From positions 1-32,358 of the forward strand of contig CAZCUQ010000009.1 in the NCBI GenBank assembly GCA_964501705.1: 32,358 bases of DNA. The letters are read 5' to 3'. Below are positions 17,894-25,515 of the stretch, piece after piece. How positions within the stretch are numbered: position 1 is the first letter of the stretch; each line of letters opens with the position of its first letter. This DNA is from RGIG4694 sp964501705. GTDB lineage: Bacteria > Bacillota > Clostridia > Oscillospirales > Ruminococcaceae. A program made the translations under genes and the position numbers. The notes under the pieces are model-generated. The model was not told the DNA's origin. It did no database searches and worked only from the letters and a program-made list of their open reading frames with translations.

Positions 17894-17928
17894 CCTGCGG
17901 AGCGTTTGCAGTTTCCGCGGGTTATTTT
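17894..17928 (+). terminator. Terminator of the fatty-acid operon
   Basis: CCTGCGGA (17894-17901) pairs with TCCGCGGG (17914-17921), one G-U pair, 12-nt loop, followed by a T-rich stretch (TTATTTTT). Confidence 0.8.
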
Positions 17929-17958
17929 TATAACGCTGTCGCAGAAAAAAGAAATCGG

Positions 17959-18870
17959 GTGATTAATACGGATACAGAGGTACTTAAAAATTTTGTGGAA
18001 ATAATCGAAAACGGCAGTATAACGGCGGCTTCAAAAAAACTGTACGTTACGCAGGCTACTTTAAGTATGCAGCTTAAAAATCTCGAAAAGGAACTGGGAG
18101 CGGTGCTGCTTATCCGCTCGGCTCACGGACTGTCGCTTACGGAATCCGGGAAAATTCTCTACAGAAGAGCCAAAAGCATAACAGCGGCGGCAGCGTCGAT
18201 GAAAAACGAAATATCCGAAGCGGAAAACGGCGAAACGGGAAGAGTGAGAATCGGAATTTTGTCCGAAGAGGGAATATCCTCCGCTTCTGAAATAATAAGA
18301 GGCTTTTACGAAAAATTTAAAAATGTAAGATTCGAGTTTTACGAGGGCAGCGAAAGAGAACTTACGGAGCTTATCGGCGCGGGAGCCGCAGGAGCGGCCG
18401 TGCTCCGCACTCCCTGCACCCTTTCGTCGGATATGAACATTATCAGAATAAAAAGCGAAAAAACAGCGGCTGTTTATTTTGACGGAGAATATCCCGCCGA
18501 AGCCGATATCTCCGTATTGTCTTCGGGGAAGATCGCCGTGATGAGAAAATATCTCGGCGTTTACCGAAGGCTTTTTTCCGAAAAAGCAAAAAAGAATAAA
18601 CAGTTTATCCCGCCGGAAATATCCGTGATAGCCGACGGCGCGGAAACGGTTATCAAAAGTGCGGTATACGCCGCCGCTTTCGGAATAGTGCCTCTGTCCG
18701 CTGCAAAATTTTGCGGAGAAAAGCATATCGTTTTAAGCGAGGACGTTCTATGCACGGAAAGAATAGTCGTTTCGGCGGGAGGAAATAAGCAGAGTGCCGC
18801 CGAAAGGCTTTTTACCGACTATGTATCATCGCTTTCAAAGCAAAGCTCGCAGATGTCCGCTCCGTTGTAG
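17959..18870 (+). CDS. LysR-family transcriptional regulator
   Basis: A 303-aa regulator with an N-terminal winged helix-turn-helix (about residues 5-65: FVEIIENGSITAASKKLYVTQATLSMQLKNLEKELG is the conserved region, spanning two helices) and a C-terminal periplasmic-binding-like effector domain from about 90. The start is a GTG with only a weak ribosome site, so it may be poorly translated. It lies just after the acpP terminator in the same direction and could control the fatty-acid genes, but LysR proteins often control other targets. Its last 52 bases overlap the convergent SpoIID-like gene. Confidence 0.9.
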   Translation: MINTDTEVLKNFVEIIENGSITAASKKLYVTQATLSMQLKNLEKELGAVLLIRSAHGLSLTESGKILYRRAKSITAAAASMKNEISEAENGETGRVRIGILSEEGISSASEIIRGFYEKFKNVRFEFYEGSERELTELIGAGAAGAAVLRTPCTLSSDMNIIRIKSEKTAAVYFDGEYPAEADISVLSSGKIAVMRKYLGVYRRLFSEKAKKNKQFIPPEISVIADGAETVIKSAVYAAAFGIVPLSAAKFCGEKHIVLSEDVLCTERIVVSAGGNKQSAAERLFTDYVSSLSKQSSQMSAPL

Positions 18871-19856
18871 TAGTATCTGATGATGTCTTCGTATGTATGA
18901 CCCGCCAGCGCAAGCTCCTTTGCGCCATACTGACTTAATCCCACGCCGTTTCCTCTGCCCTTGCAGTCCACAGTGAGGACGCCGTCCTCGGGATAGGAAA
19001 AGGTGAAATTTGCGGAGCTTAAAGAAAAAATTGTACGAAAATCGCTTCCGCTCACGGTTTTTTCTCCGAATGAGAGGAAAAGAACGCTCCCGACGCTGCT
19101 TTTTTCCGCTATGCGAAGCTCGGACAATGAGAGAAGCTTCATGCTTTCGTCATTGTAAAACGCGGACAGTCTCGCTCTTACTTCCGCTTCGGTGAAGGAA
19201 TACGAGGAATAAAAATCGGGAGAGCTTTCGTCAAAAGCGCTGTCAGCCGATATAAGATAAGGTATGCTTTCTCCCCAAAGTTCTTCGGCGCTTTCTGTTT
19301 TTCCCGCCGATACCGCGTGAAAAACCGCGATTATCGGCTCGCCGTCAAAAACAATGACTTTATCGGAAACGGCGTTTGCGGCGGCGGATATCTTCTCAAA
19401 GGCTTTTTCGTAGGAATCGCCGTAAAGATCACGCGCTTCTTCCTCCGTGAGAAATTTCGGATACTTTGAAAAATCATCGGATATATATGCTCCCATAAGT
19501 TCCGCTGTCGGTCGGAGAATTTCTTCCTCCCGTCTTCTGACGGCGTAGGTCTTAGCCGCGAGAGCCTGCGCCCTCAGAGCCTCATCGGGATAATCGGCGG
19601 GCATTTCCGCAAAAAGCGCTCCTATGACGTATTCATCGTCGGACATCGATATTATCCCGCCCGTTTCGGTTTGCAAAACGAGGAATTCCTCCGCAGAATG
19701 TGATACGTATACGTTTTTATCCGCAGACGCTCCGTTATTTGCGGGACGCTCTTCGGGCAGAGCGGCGTTTTTTATTTCCGCGCGGTATTTCGCGGCGCAC
19801 AGAAAGGCAAAAAACAAAACTGTGAAAGCACAAATGATCTTAAATAGATTTTTCAT
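18819..19856 (-). CDS. spoIID: SpoIID/LytB-domain protein (stage II sporulation protein D-like)
   Basis: A 345-aa protein with an N-terminal membrane anchor (about residues 5-22) and an extracellular SpoIID domain. SpoIID is a lytic transglycosylase that trims glycan strands during engulfment of the forespore. The catalytic Glu84 lies in LFAEMPADYPDEALRAQALAAK (seen in two overlapping blocks), and the C-terminal GRGNGVGLSQYGAKELA and YYNGADI are typical. A clear GGAG precedes the ATG at 19856-19854. SpoIID paralogues without a sporulation role exist, so the exact role is not certain. No SpoIIM or SpoIIP is present nearby. Confidence 0.88.
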   Translation of the reverse strand: MKNLFKIICAFTVLFFAFLCAAKYRAEIKNAALPEERPANNGASADKNVYVSHSAEEFLVLQTETGGIISMSDDEYVIGALFAEMPADYPDEALRAQALAAKTYAVRRREEEILRPTAELMGAYISDDFSKYPKFLTEEEARDLYGDSYEKAFEKISAAANAVSDKVIVFDGEPIIAVFHAVSAGKTESAEELWGESIPYLISADSAFDESSPDFYSSYSFTEAEVRARLSAFYNDESMKLLSLSELRIAEKSSVGSVLFLSFGEKTVSGSDFRTIFSLSSANFTFSYPEDGVLTVDCKGRGNGVGLSQYGAKELALAGHTYEDIIRYYYNGADICELCFESDDT

Positions 19857-19908
19857 GGTTTTTCTCCTTTGTTATGAAAATTAAGGAATAAATTTGGCAT
19901 AAATCCTA

Positions 19909-19937
19909 TTGACATTTTGAAATTAATATAATATAAT
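19909..19937 (+). promoter_or_regulatory. Sigma-A-type promoter of the 20028 membrane-protein gene
   Basis: TTGACA (19909-19914), a 17-nt spacer and TATAAT (19932-19937) match the consensus exactly. It lies in the divergent gap between the SpoIID-like gene and the membrane protein. A matching promoter for the SpoIID-like gene was not found, which fits control by a sporulation sigma factor. Confidence 0.88.
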
Positions 19938-20027
19938 TATATTGTACATTATTTTTTGCGATTTTTCAGTCGAAATCAAGCACTGTTATGCAAAATATAC
20001 AAATAAAATCAAAGGAAGGTATCAGGT

Positions 20028-21083
20028 ATGACAAAATCCTCCGAAGGGATCTCGATCGGACTTCCCAAGAAGTTTTCCATGTTCATCTATATTGTTACGC
20101 TGGTGCTTGCGGTCGCCGCGAGAACATGGCAGTTGCTTACAAACTTAAACTACAACACCGGCAGGTATATCGATGAAAATCCGCTGAAGAATTTTCCGAT
20201 GTTCATACTTGTCATCGGAATGGTTCTGTGCGGACTTGTCACGGCTTTCGGTCAGGCGCACGACAAGGTCATAGACGAATGTATTCTTATAAATTCGTGG
20301 AGACTTCGCTACGACAGGCTGAATAAGAAAATGCCTATGAGCGCGGCGTATTGCTCGCTTATTATGTGCCTTTTGCTTGTCGCCGAGATAATTTTCAACT
20401 TCGGTCAGAAAATAAGCTATAATCTGAACGAAAAAAGCAAGATACTCGATGAGGACGAGCGCGACGCGTACAGCGTGTTTACAGGCTTTACCGCGTGGGA
20501 TTTTATCGAATCGGTAATAATTCTGCTTGTTTTTCTGCTGTTTCTGACAATGGCGATGAATATTATAAAAAAAGAAGGTCTTTCCAGGGCTAACTGCGCT
20601 TCGATGAGCGTTTTTGCGGCATGGAAGGTCTGCTCTATATTTATGATGTTCTCGGAAAACAATATAATAGCAAATTCCTCTTTAAGAGTATACGATCTCA
20701 TGACGGCGATTCTTTCAACTCTCTTCTTTGTGAAGGTCGCGAGACTCTTTGAGGGCATGGAAAAGAAACATACGCGCTTCTGGGTCACAATGCTCGGATA
20801 TCTTACATCGATTGTCGCGGCAATGACCACTCTTCCGAGATATATTCTTCTGCTTATCCCGACCGGCTATGATGACAGACTGAGTATGGCAATGCCGAAT
20901 ATCAGCGATGTCGGTCTGTTCCTTGTTCCCGCAGCCATGGTTTCCGTCTTCTGGACGTCCTACACCTACAGGGAAATGAGCAAGGGCGTGACAGGAACAA
21001 AAAGATGGGCTCTTAACGCAAGACCAAAAGAAATCGATATGGACGATATTGACATTGAAGGCGTTGATACAGATACGATTTAA
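20028..21083 (+). CDS. Polytopic membrane protein of unknown function
   Basis: A 351-aa protein with about six to eight hydrophobic segments (near residues 18-36, 56-76, 105-125, 162-182, 195-213, 225-240, 256-275 and 290-308). It ends in an acidic cytoplasmic-type tail (DMDDIDIEGVDTD). I do not recognise the family; no transporter or enzyme motif stands out. The gene has a strong promoter, an AAGGAAGG ribosome site and its own terminator, so it forms a single-gene unit that is probably well expressed. Confidence 0.8.
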   Translation: MTKSSEGISIGLPKKFSMFIYIVTLVLAVAARTWQLLTNLNYNTGRYIDENPLKNFPMFILVIGMVLCGLVTAFGQAHDKVIDECILINSWRLRYDRLNKKMPMSAAYCSLIMCLLLVAEIIFNFGQKISYNLNEKSKILDEDERDAYSVFTGFTAWDFIESVIILLVFLLFLTMAMNIIKKEGLSRANCASMSVFAAWKVCSIFMMFSENNIIANSSLRVYDLMTAILSTLFFVKVARLFEGMEKKHTRFWVTMLGYLTSIVAAMTTLPRYILLLIPTGYDDRLSMAMPNISDVGLFLVPAAMVSVFWTSYTYREMSKGVTGTKRWALNARPKEIDMDDIDIEGVDTDTI

Positions 21084-21090
21084 ATTCATA

Positions 21091-21128
21091 AAAAGGAGTG
21101 AGCCTTTATTTACTCGCTCCTTTTCTTG
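21091..21128 (+). terminator. Terminator after the 20028 membrane-protein gene
   Basis: AAAAGGAGTGAG (21091-21102) pairs with CTCGCTCCTTTT (21113-21124), one G-U pair, 10-nt loop, with a T-rich run overlapping the 3' arm. Confidence 0.85.
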
Positions 21129-21168
21129 TAAATTGTTAAATCTGCGCCGCATAACATTACTGTGATCG

Positions 21169-22500
21169 GTGGGGGCGTTCATTATTATAAAAAAAATCAA
21201 AAAAGCCGCGGCTGTTTTTTTTATGCCGATTGTCTGTGCGGCGTTATGTTCCTGCACGGTGTTTTCCTCGGCGGAAAATCTTCTGACTCCGCCCGCTCTT
21301 TCAGAAGAACAGGCGGCTGTCTATAAGGCGCTGTGCAAGGAAACGGGAAAAAATATAAATCTTGTTTTTCCGTCATCGGGAGATATACGCTCGGCGTATG
21401 TTTTCTCCGACTTCGACTCGGACGGAGACGATGAAGCGGCTGTTTTTTACAGATTGGCGGACGGAGGAGAAAATTCCGTCAGAGTAAATATCCTTGACAA
21501 AACGGAAAACGGTTCATGGCGTTCGGTATATGATCTCTCCGGCAAGGGAGAAGGAATAGGAACGGTTCGGACCGAGACTGTCGGAGGTTCCGGGAAAATA
21601 TATCTCTGTACGGAATATGAACTGCTCGCCGCGGACAATAAAATACTTGAGATTTATTCCTATGAAAACAACCGGCTGAAAACCATTTTTTCCGATTCCT
21701 GCACGGAATATTTCATCACCGACTTCAATGGCGACGGAAAGAATGAACTTACGGCGGCTGTCATGGGTACGGAAAACGAGCCTCCGAGAGTATATATGGC
21801 TGCCGAAACGGACGACGGAACAATAAAGGAGGTTTCGGCGGCAAGGCTTGTCGGCGATTTTACCGAGATCCAAAATATTACCCCCGGACTTGTCGGGGAG
21901 AATACTCCCGCCCTGTTTATAGACGAAAGCTCTCCCGATGGCAGACTTTCGACCGAGATAGTTTACAGCGTATCGGGTATTCTCCGTAATCCATCCGATG
22001 TTGAAAACAGTACCGTTGCGGAAGATACCAAAAGAGGCGCAAGATATTTTTCCATGGACTGCGACGGCGACGGGATAGTCGAGATCCCCGTGACAGAGAC
22101 GGCTCCCGGATACGAAAACAGCGAGGAGAAGCTTCTGCTTACAAAGTGGTGCGTTTTCTACAACTACGGGATAACCGAGAAATATATCGGCTGGTACAAT
22201 ATGTCCAAGGGATATTCCCTTATGTTCCCCGGAAGATGGGAGGGTCTTGTCACCGTAAGGACAGACGCTTCCACAGGTGAATCGGTTTTTTGCAGATACG
22301 ACGGCTCCGTTGAGACAAGTACGGAGCTGCTGCGTATAACTTCCTGCGAAAAGGTCGATACGGAGCTTTATATGAATTCGGGCTGGCAGCTTATTTTGGG
22401 GAACGAAAGCGCTGATTTTCTCGTGAAATTTTCGGACGATGAAAATGAACCCCTCGTTCTCACAATGAGCGAAATAATGAATAATTTTTTTATTTACTGA
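21169..22500 (+). CDS. Lipoprotein with Asp/Gly-rich calcium-loop (FG-GAP/VCBS-like) repeats
   Basis: About 443 aa, exported and lipidated. A basic N-terminus (KKIKK), a hydrophobic core and a lipobox LCSC with the lipidated Cys29 are visible. The mature part contains at least three DxDxDG loops: DFDSDGDDE near 81, DFNGDGKNE near 185 and DCDGDGIVE near 300, as in FG-GAP/VCBS beta-propeller repeats that bind Ca2+. Function is unknown; such surface lipoproteins often bind ligands. The start is a GTG at 21169 without a clear ribosome site. It ends 9 nt before the yqhQ gene, so the two may be co-transcribed. Confidence 0.78.
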   Translation: MGAFIIIKKIKKAAAVFFMPIVCAALCSCTVFSSAENLLTPPALSEEQAAVYKALCKETGKNINLVFPSSGDIRSAYVFSDFDSDGDDEAAVFYRLADGGENSVRVNILDKTENGSWRSVYDLSGKGEGIGTVRTETVGGSGKIYLCTEYELLAADNKILEIYSYENNRLKTIFSDSCTEYFITDFNGDGKNELTAAVMGTENEPPRVYMAAETDDGTIKEVSAARLVGDFTEIQNITPGLVGENTPALFIDESSPDGRLSTEIVYSVSGILRNPSDVENSTVAEDTKRGARYFSMDCDGDGIVEIPVTETAPGYENSEEKLLLTKWCVFYNYGITEKYIGWYNMSKGYSLMFPGRWEGLVTVRTDASTGESVFCRYDGSVETSTELLRITSCEKVDTELYMNSGWQLILGNESADFLVKFSDDENEPLVLTMSEIMNNFFIY

Positions 22501-22509
22501 GGAAAATTT

Positions 22510-23490
22510 ATGAGAAATAATAAATCTGTAAAAAAGGAAAAAGGCTTTAAATCGAAAATAGGCGGTCAGGCGCTTATCGAGGGAATTATGATGCGGGGAA
22601 TAGATACGGCGTCTATGGCGTGCAGACTTCCCGACGGCAGCATTGATGTCGAAACGTGGAAAATACGCGGAGGAAAAAACGCTCCGTGGTATACTAGAGT
22701 ACCCTTTGTGAGAGGCTGCTTTAATTTCGGGATCTCGCTTTACGACGGAATGAAATGCATGATCAAATCCGCCGAAAAACAAACAGACGACGATGAGGAA
22801 GAAGATCCCGAAGAAATGAGCCGATTTGAAAAATGGCTCTCAGCGAAGCTTGAGGGTGAACACGGCAAACAGATAATGGATACTATAATGATCGCGGTGT
22901 GCGTTATTTCCATGGTTATTGCGGTGTGCGCGTTCAAATTCGTGCCTGCGCTTCTTTCATCGTTTCTCGGAAAGGCGGGAGTTCCCGAAAGAGGTCTTGC
23001 GGTGTTCGAGGGACTTTTCAAGATAGCTCTTCTTGTGGGATATATGGGAGCAATGTCCAATGTCGGATCTATGAGGACTACATTTATGTATCACGGAGCG
23101 GAGCATAAAACCATTTTCTGTTATGAACACGGAAAAGAACTTACGGTTGACAATGTAAGGGAGGAGATCCGCTTTCATCCGAGGTGCGGGACAAGCTTTA
23201 TTCTCATTGTTGCGATCATCGGAGTGTGCGTGGGAATGTTTCTTCCGTGGAAAAATATCTTCGTGCGTTTCGGGCTGTCGATGCTGCTTCTGCCCGTCGA
23301 GGCTTCCGTGGCATATGAGATAATTCGCGTCGCGGGAAGATTCGATAATCCCGTCACAAGGATAATTTCCGCTCCGGGACTGTGGCTCCAGAGAATAACC
23401 ACCAAAGAACCTACCGACGCAATGATAGAAGTGGCTATAGCCGCTCTTACGCCGTGTATCCCCGAAAATAAAGAGGACGACAGATGGTAA
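22510..23490 (+). CDS. yqhQ: DUF1385 membrane protein (YqhQ family)
   Basis: A 326-aa protein with the DUF1385 signature GGQALIEGIMMRG at residues 18-30, VRGCFNFGISLYDGMK, and the conserved YHGAEHKTIFCYE and HPRCGTSF blocks. Hydrophobic segments near 130-150, 170-185, 230-250 and 255-275 mark it as integral membrane. The biochemical role is unknown. In Firmicutes it often lies upstream of prmC and prfA, as here. Its last codons overlap the prmC start (ATGGTAA at 23484-23490), giving translational coupling. Confidence 0.9.
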   Translation: MRNNKSVKKEKGFKSKIGGQALIEGIMMRGIDTASMACRLPDGSIDVETWKIRGGKNAPWYTRVPFVRGCFNFGISLYDGMKCMIKSAEKQTDDDEEEDPEEMSRFEKWLSAKLEGEHGKQIMDTIMIAVCVISMVIAVCAFKFVPALLSSFLGKAGVPERGLAVFEGLFKIALLVGYMGAMSNVGSMRTTFMYHGAEHKTIFCYEHGKELTVDNVREEIRFHPRCGTSFILIVAIIGVCVGMFLPWKNIFVRFGLSMLLLPVEASVAYEIIRVAGRFDNPVTRIISAPGLWLQRITTKEPTDAMIEVAIAALTPCIPENKEDDRW

Positions 23491-24371
23491 ACGGGGAACT
23501 TTTCGCCGAAATAAAGGGAATCTTAAAAAAAGCGGATATTCCCGATCATGAGTTTGACGCAAGGTGCATAATGGAGGATTTTACGGGCGTCTCCCTGACG
23601 GAGATCCTCACTCACCCTGAAAAGGAGATTTCGGCGGATAAGGAAAAAAAGGCTCTCAAAGCCGCGAAAAAACGAGCTTCGGGATATCCTCTCCAATATA
23701 TTCTGGGGGAATGGGATTTTTTCGGTCTTACGTTTAAGGTCGGCGAGGGAGTGCTTATCCCGCGCCCCGAAACGGAAATACTCACAGAGACTGTGCTTGA
23801 CTTTTTCAAGGAAAAAAGCGGAGATATCAGCATTGCCGATTTGTGCAGCGGAAGCGGCTGTATCGCGCTGTCTCTCAAGAAAAATCTTTCCGCGGCGGAG
23901 ATTTTCGCCGTGGAAAATTCCTCGGAGGCAATGAAATATCTTCTTGAAAACATAAGAGAAAATCACCTTTCGGTGAGTGTCATAAAGGGAGATGTTTTCG
24001 ATTTTGAAAGCTTTCGGGAGAATTTTCGCGCTATGTGCGGCGGGGAAAAAATCCGGAGGCTCTCGTGCATAGTATCGAATCCTCCGTATCTGACGTCGGA
24101 AGAAATGACGAATCTCCAAAAAGAGGTGACATTTGAACCGGGCTGCGCTCTTGACGGAGGAAACGACGGACTTGATTTCTATCGTATAATATCCTCCGTG
24201 TGGAGTGAGATTTTGGAAGATAACGGACTCCTCGCCTTTGAAATCGGAGAAACGCAGGGGGCATCTGTTCGGAAAATTATGGAAAATAACGGCTTTGAAA
24301 ATGTTAAAATTCAAAAGGATTTTTCGGATAATGACAGAGTGATATTCGGAACAAAAAGGAAAAAGGAATAA
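23484..24371 (+). CDS. prmC: Peptide chain release factor N5-glutamine methyltransferase
   Basis: A 295-aa SAM-dependent enzyme that methylates the GGQ glutamine of release factors RF1 and RF2. It has the N-terminal helical domain, then IPRPETEIL, the SAM loop ADLCSGSGCIALSL and the catalytic NPPY at 199-202 in VSNPPYLTSEE. The family-typical neighbour prfA is not downstream here; an AT-rich gap and the TGN-anchor cluster follow instead. Confidence 0.95.
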   Translation: MVNGELFAEIKGILKKADIPDHEFDARCIMEDFTGVSLTEILTHPEKEISADKEKKALKAAKKRASGYPLQYILGEWDFFGLTFKVGEGVLIPRPETEILTETVLDFFKEKSGDISIADLCSGSGCIALSLKKNLSAAEIFAVENSSEAMKYLLENIRENHLSVSVIKGDVFDFESFRENFRAMCGGEKIRRLSCIVSNPPYLTSEEMTNLQKEVTFEPGCALDGGNDGLDFYRIISSVWSEILEDNGLLAFEIGETQGASVRKIMENNGFENVKIQKDFSDNDRVIFGTKRKKE

Positions 24372-24421
24372 TTTTTGAGGCTTCGGAAACAATAAGAATG
24401 TCGGTAATGCGCGATTTCTTA

Positions 24422-24504
24422 TGCGAAATTATCGTTCACGAAAAATTCATCTTTAATGCATTATTTTCATTTTTTTGTGAATTCTGTCGGTGATTTCGCG
24501 AAAA
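24422..24504 (+). promoter_or_regulatory. Possible regulatory motifs upstream of the acidic anchor-protein gene
   Basis: The 247-base gap at 24372-24618 is AT-rich. TTTGTGAATTC at 24474-24484 recurs exactly at 25417-25427, upstream of the CBM-like gene, where a variant TTTGCGAATTC lies 22 nt further on (25439-25449). Related GCGAAATT and TTTCGCGAAAA strings lie at 24424-24430 and 24494-24504. This suggests a shared binding site; chance is possible in AT-rich DNA. Confidence 0.35.
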
Positions 24505-24532
24505 ACTTGAAAAAAAACTGTTAGAATTAGTC

Positions 24533-24561
24533 TTGTATATCATAAAATCATGTGGTATAAT
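24533..24561 (+). promoter_or_regulatory. Promoter of the acidic anchor-protein gene
   Basis: TTGTAT (24533-24538), a 17-nt spacer and TATAAT (24556-24561), with TGG directly before it making an extended -10 (TGn-TATAAT). It is about 58 nt upstream of the start codon. Confidence 0.75.
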
Positions 24562-24618
24562 AAATCATAGCATAAAATGCTTGATAAAAAAATCAATTTA
24601 AAATGGAGGAACAAAACT

Positions 24619-25020
24619 ATGAAAATCAAAAAGATCCTTGCGGCTCTTACCGCTTGCGCAGCAGCACTTTCCATGACAGCAGTCAATTCCTTTGCGGCAG
24701 GTCTTGAAGAAGAAGCCGAGGTAGTGACAGAGGACACAGCCGAGGATGAGGTTATCGACGAGGAAGAGCCTGAAGAAGAAGATTGGGAAGAAGAAGAAGA
24801 TTGGGAAGATGAGGAATGGGAAGAAGAAGAAGATTGGGAAGATGAAGATTGGGAAGATGATACAGACGAAGAAACGGAAGAGGAAACCGAAGCCGAAACA
24901 GAGTCTGAAACAGAATCCGCAGCGGAATCTTCTCCCAAGACAGGCAACGCTCCCGTTGCTCTTGCCGTAATTCCCGTTGCTCTCGCGGCGGCAGCAGTGG
25001 TTGCGAAGAAGTCCAGATAA
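24619..25020 (+). CDS. Secreted acidic Trp-repeat protein with TGN-type C-terminal anchor
   Basis: A 133-aa protein. Residues 1-27 are a signal peptide (KIKK, hydrophobic core, SFAA). Residues 30-105 are almost wholly acidic, with Trp at 56, 62, 67, 73 and 78 in an 11-residue repeat. The C-terminus is SPKTGN (105-110), a hydrophobic stretch (111-129) and KKSR, resembling a sortase sorting signal in which PKTGN stands for LPXTG. Start ATG 24619 follows GGAGG at 24604-24608; an upstream in-frame ATG at 24577 lacks a good ribosome site. It is probably an extended, highly charged surface protein. Function is unknown; metal or polymer binding is a guess. Confidence 0.82.
   Translation: MKIKKILAALTACAAALSMTAVNSFAAGLEEEAEVVTEDTAEDEVIDEEEPEEEDWEEEEDWEDEEWEEEEDWEDEDWEDDTDEETEEETEAETESETESAAESSPKTGNAPVALAVIPVALAAAAVVAKKSR
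24781..24861 (+). repeat. 33-bp tandem repeat coding an acidic Trp 11-mer
   Basis: Two nearly identical 33-bp units (24781-24813 and 24814-24846) and a 15-bp partial unit encode DWEEEEDWEDE, EWEEEEDWEDE and DWEDD. The units differ at few positions, which suggests recent duplication. Confidence 0.85.
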
Positions 25021-25042
25021 AATACAAAAAATAAAATATCGG

Positions 25043-25080
25043 ATATGCCCGCTTTGTGAAAAAAAACGGGCATATTTTGT
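25043..25080 (+). terminator. Terminator after the acidic anchor-protein gene
   Basis: ATATGCCCG (25043-25051) pairs perfectly with CGGGCATAT (25067-25075), 15-nt loop, followed by TTTTGT. Confidence 0.82.
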
Positions 25081-25111
25081 CAAAGAAAAAAAGAGAAAAG
25101 TGAAAGGAAAA

Positions 25112-25147
25112 CGTCCGAAGGAAGAATCGCTGTCATGCTTTCGGACG
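25112..25147 (+). promoter_or_regulatory. Hairpin in the leader of the 62-aa anchor protein
   Basis: CGTCCGAA (25112-25119) pairs perfectly with TTCGGACG (25140-25147). The loop holds a ribosome-site-like AAGGAAG. It ends 12 nt before the ATG at 25160 and is not followed by a T run, so it may influence translation or RNA stability rather than terminate. Confidence 0.4.
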
Positions 25148-25159
25148 GTGAAAAAATTT

Positions 25160-25348
25160 ATGAAAAGCAAGGCTTTTGTACAGTCCGCCGTTTTTGCTCT
25201 CGCACAGAGTGTCACGGGTATTTGCGTGTACGCTGCGGGAAGTGTTCCCGCGCCCGATACGGGAAATGTCAGCCCTGCGGCTTATCTCGTTCCTGCGGTT
25301 ATTTTTGCTGTTTCCGTCATAGCGGGGAAAAAAGGCAGGAAAAAGTAA
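25160..25348 (+). CDS. 62-aa anchor-only microprotein with TGN signature
   Basis: A signal-peptide-like N-terminus (MKSKAF, hydrophobic core, CVYAAG, residues 1-27) leads directly into VPAPDTGN (29-36), a second hydrophobic segment (38-56) and the tail GKKGRKK. It is therefore a signal peptide fused to the same C-terminal anchor found in its neighbours, with no domain between. The TGNVSP-containing anchor is closest to that of the 47-aa protein at 28890. The start is uncertain: the nearest good ribosome site lies in the hairpin upstream, and an in-frame GTG at 25148 would add KKF-type residues. Function unknown. Confidence 0.6.
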   Translation: MKSKAFVQSAVFALAQSVTGICVYAAGSVPAPDTGNVSPAAYLVPAVIFAVSVIAGKKGRKK

Positions 25349-25455
25349 GTAAACGATTAACTTTACATAAATAAATGCTTTAATGTGTACAAAATTTACA
25401 AACCGAATTATGAAAATTTGTGAATTCATATATAGATTTTTGCGAATTCCTATGA

Positions 25456-25461
25456 TATAAT
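25456..25461 (+). promoter_or_regulatory. Extended -10 promoter of the CBM-like anchor-protein gene
   Basis: TGA-TATAAT at 25453-25461 is an extended -10 element about 55 nt before ATG 25516. No good -35 hexamer lies 17 nt upstream; instead two TTTGYGAATTC motifs lie at 25417-25427 and 25439-25449, so an activator could replace the -35 contact. Confidence 0.6.
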
Positions 25462-25515
25462 GAATATTGAAAAAAAGTGGGCAATCGTCTGCTATTATGA
25501 AAGGATGTTATTTTG

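Noticed and set aside
21514..22782. 422-aa - strand open frame across the lipoprotein and yqhQ genes
   Set aside because: The + strand genes have a lipobox, calcium loops and the DUF1385 signature; the reverse frame has His/Arg/Phe-rich shadow composition.
24540..25215. Ser- and Phe-rich - strand frames opposite the acidic repeat gene
   Set aside because: They arise from the complement of GAA/GAG-rich DNA and lack ribosome sites.
25135..25374. 79-aa frame with a ribosome-site-like AAGGAAG upstream
   Set aside because: It overlaps the 62-aa anchor gene in another frame and codes a Cys/Arg-rich sequence without features, while the anchor frame matches its neighbours.
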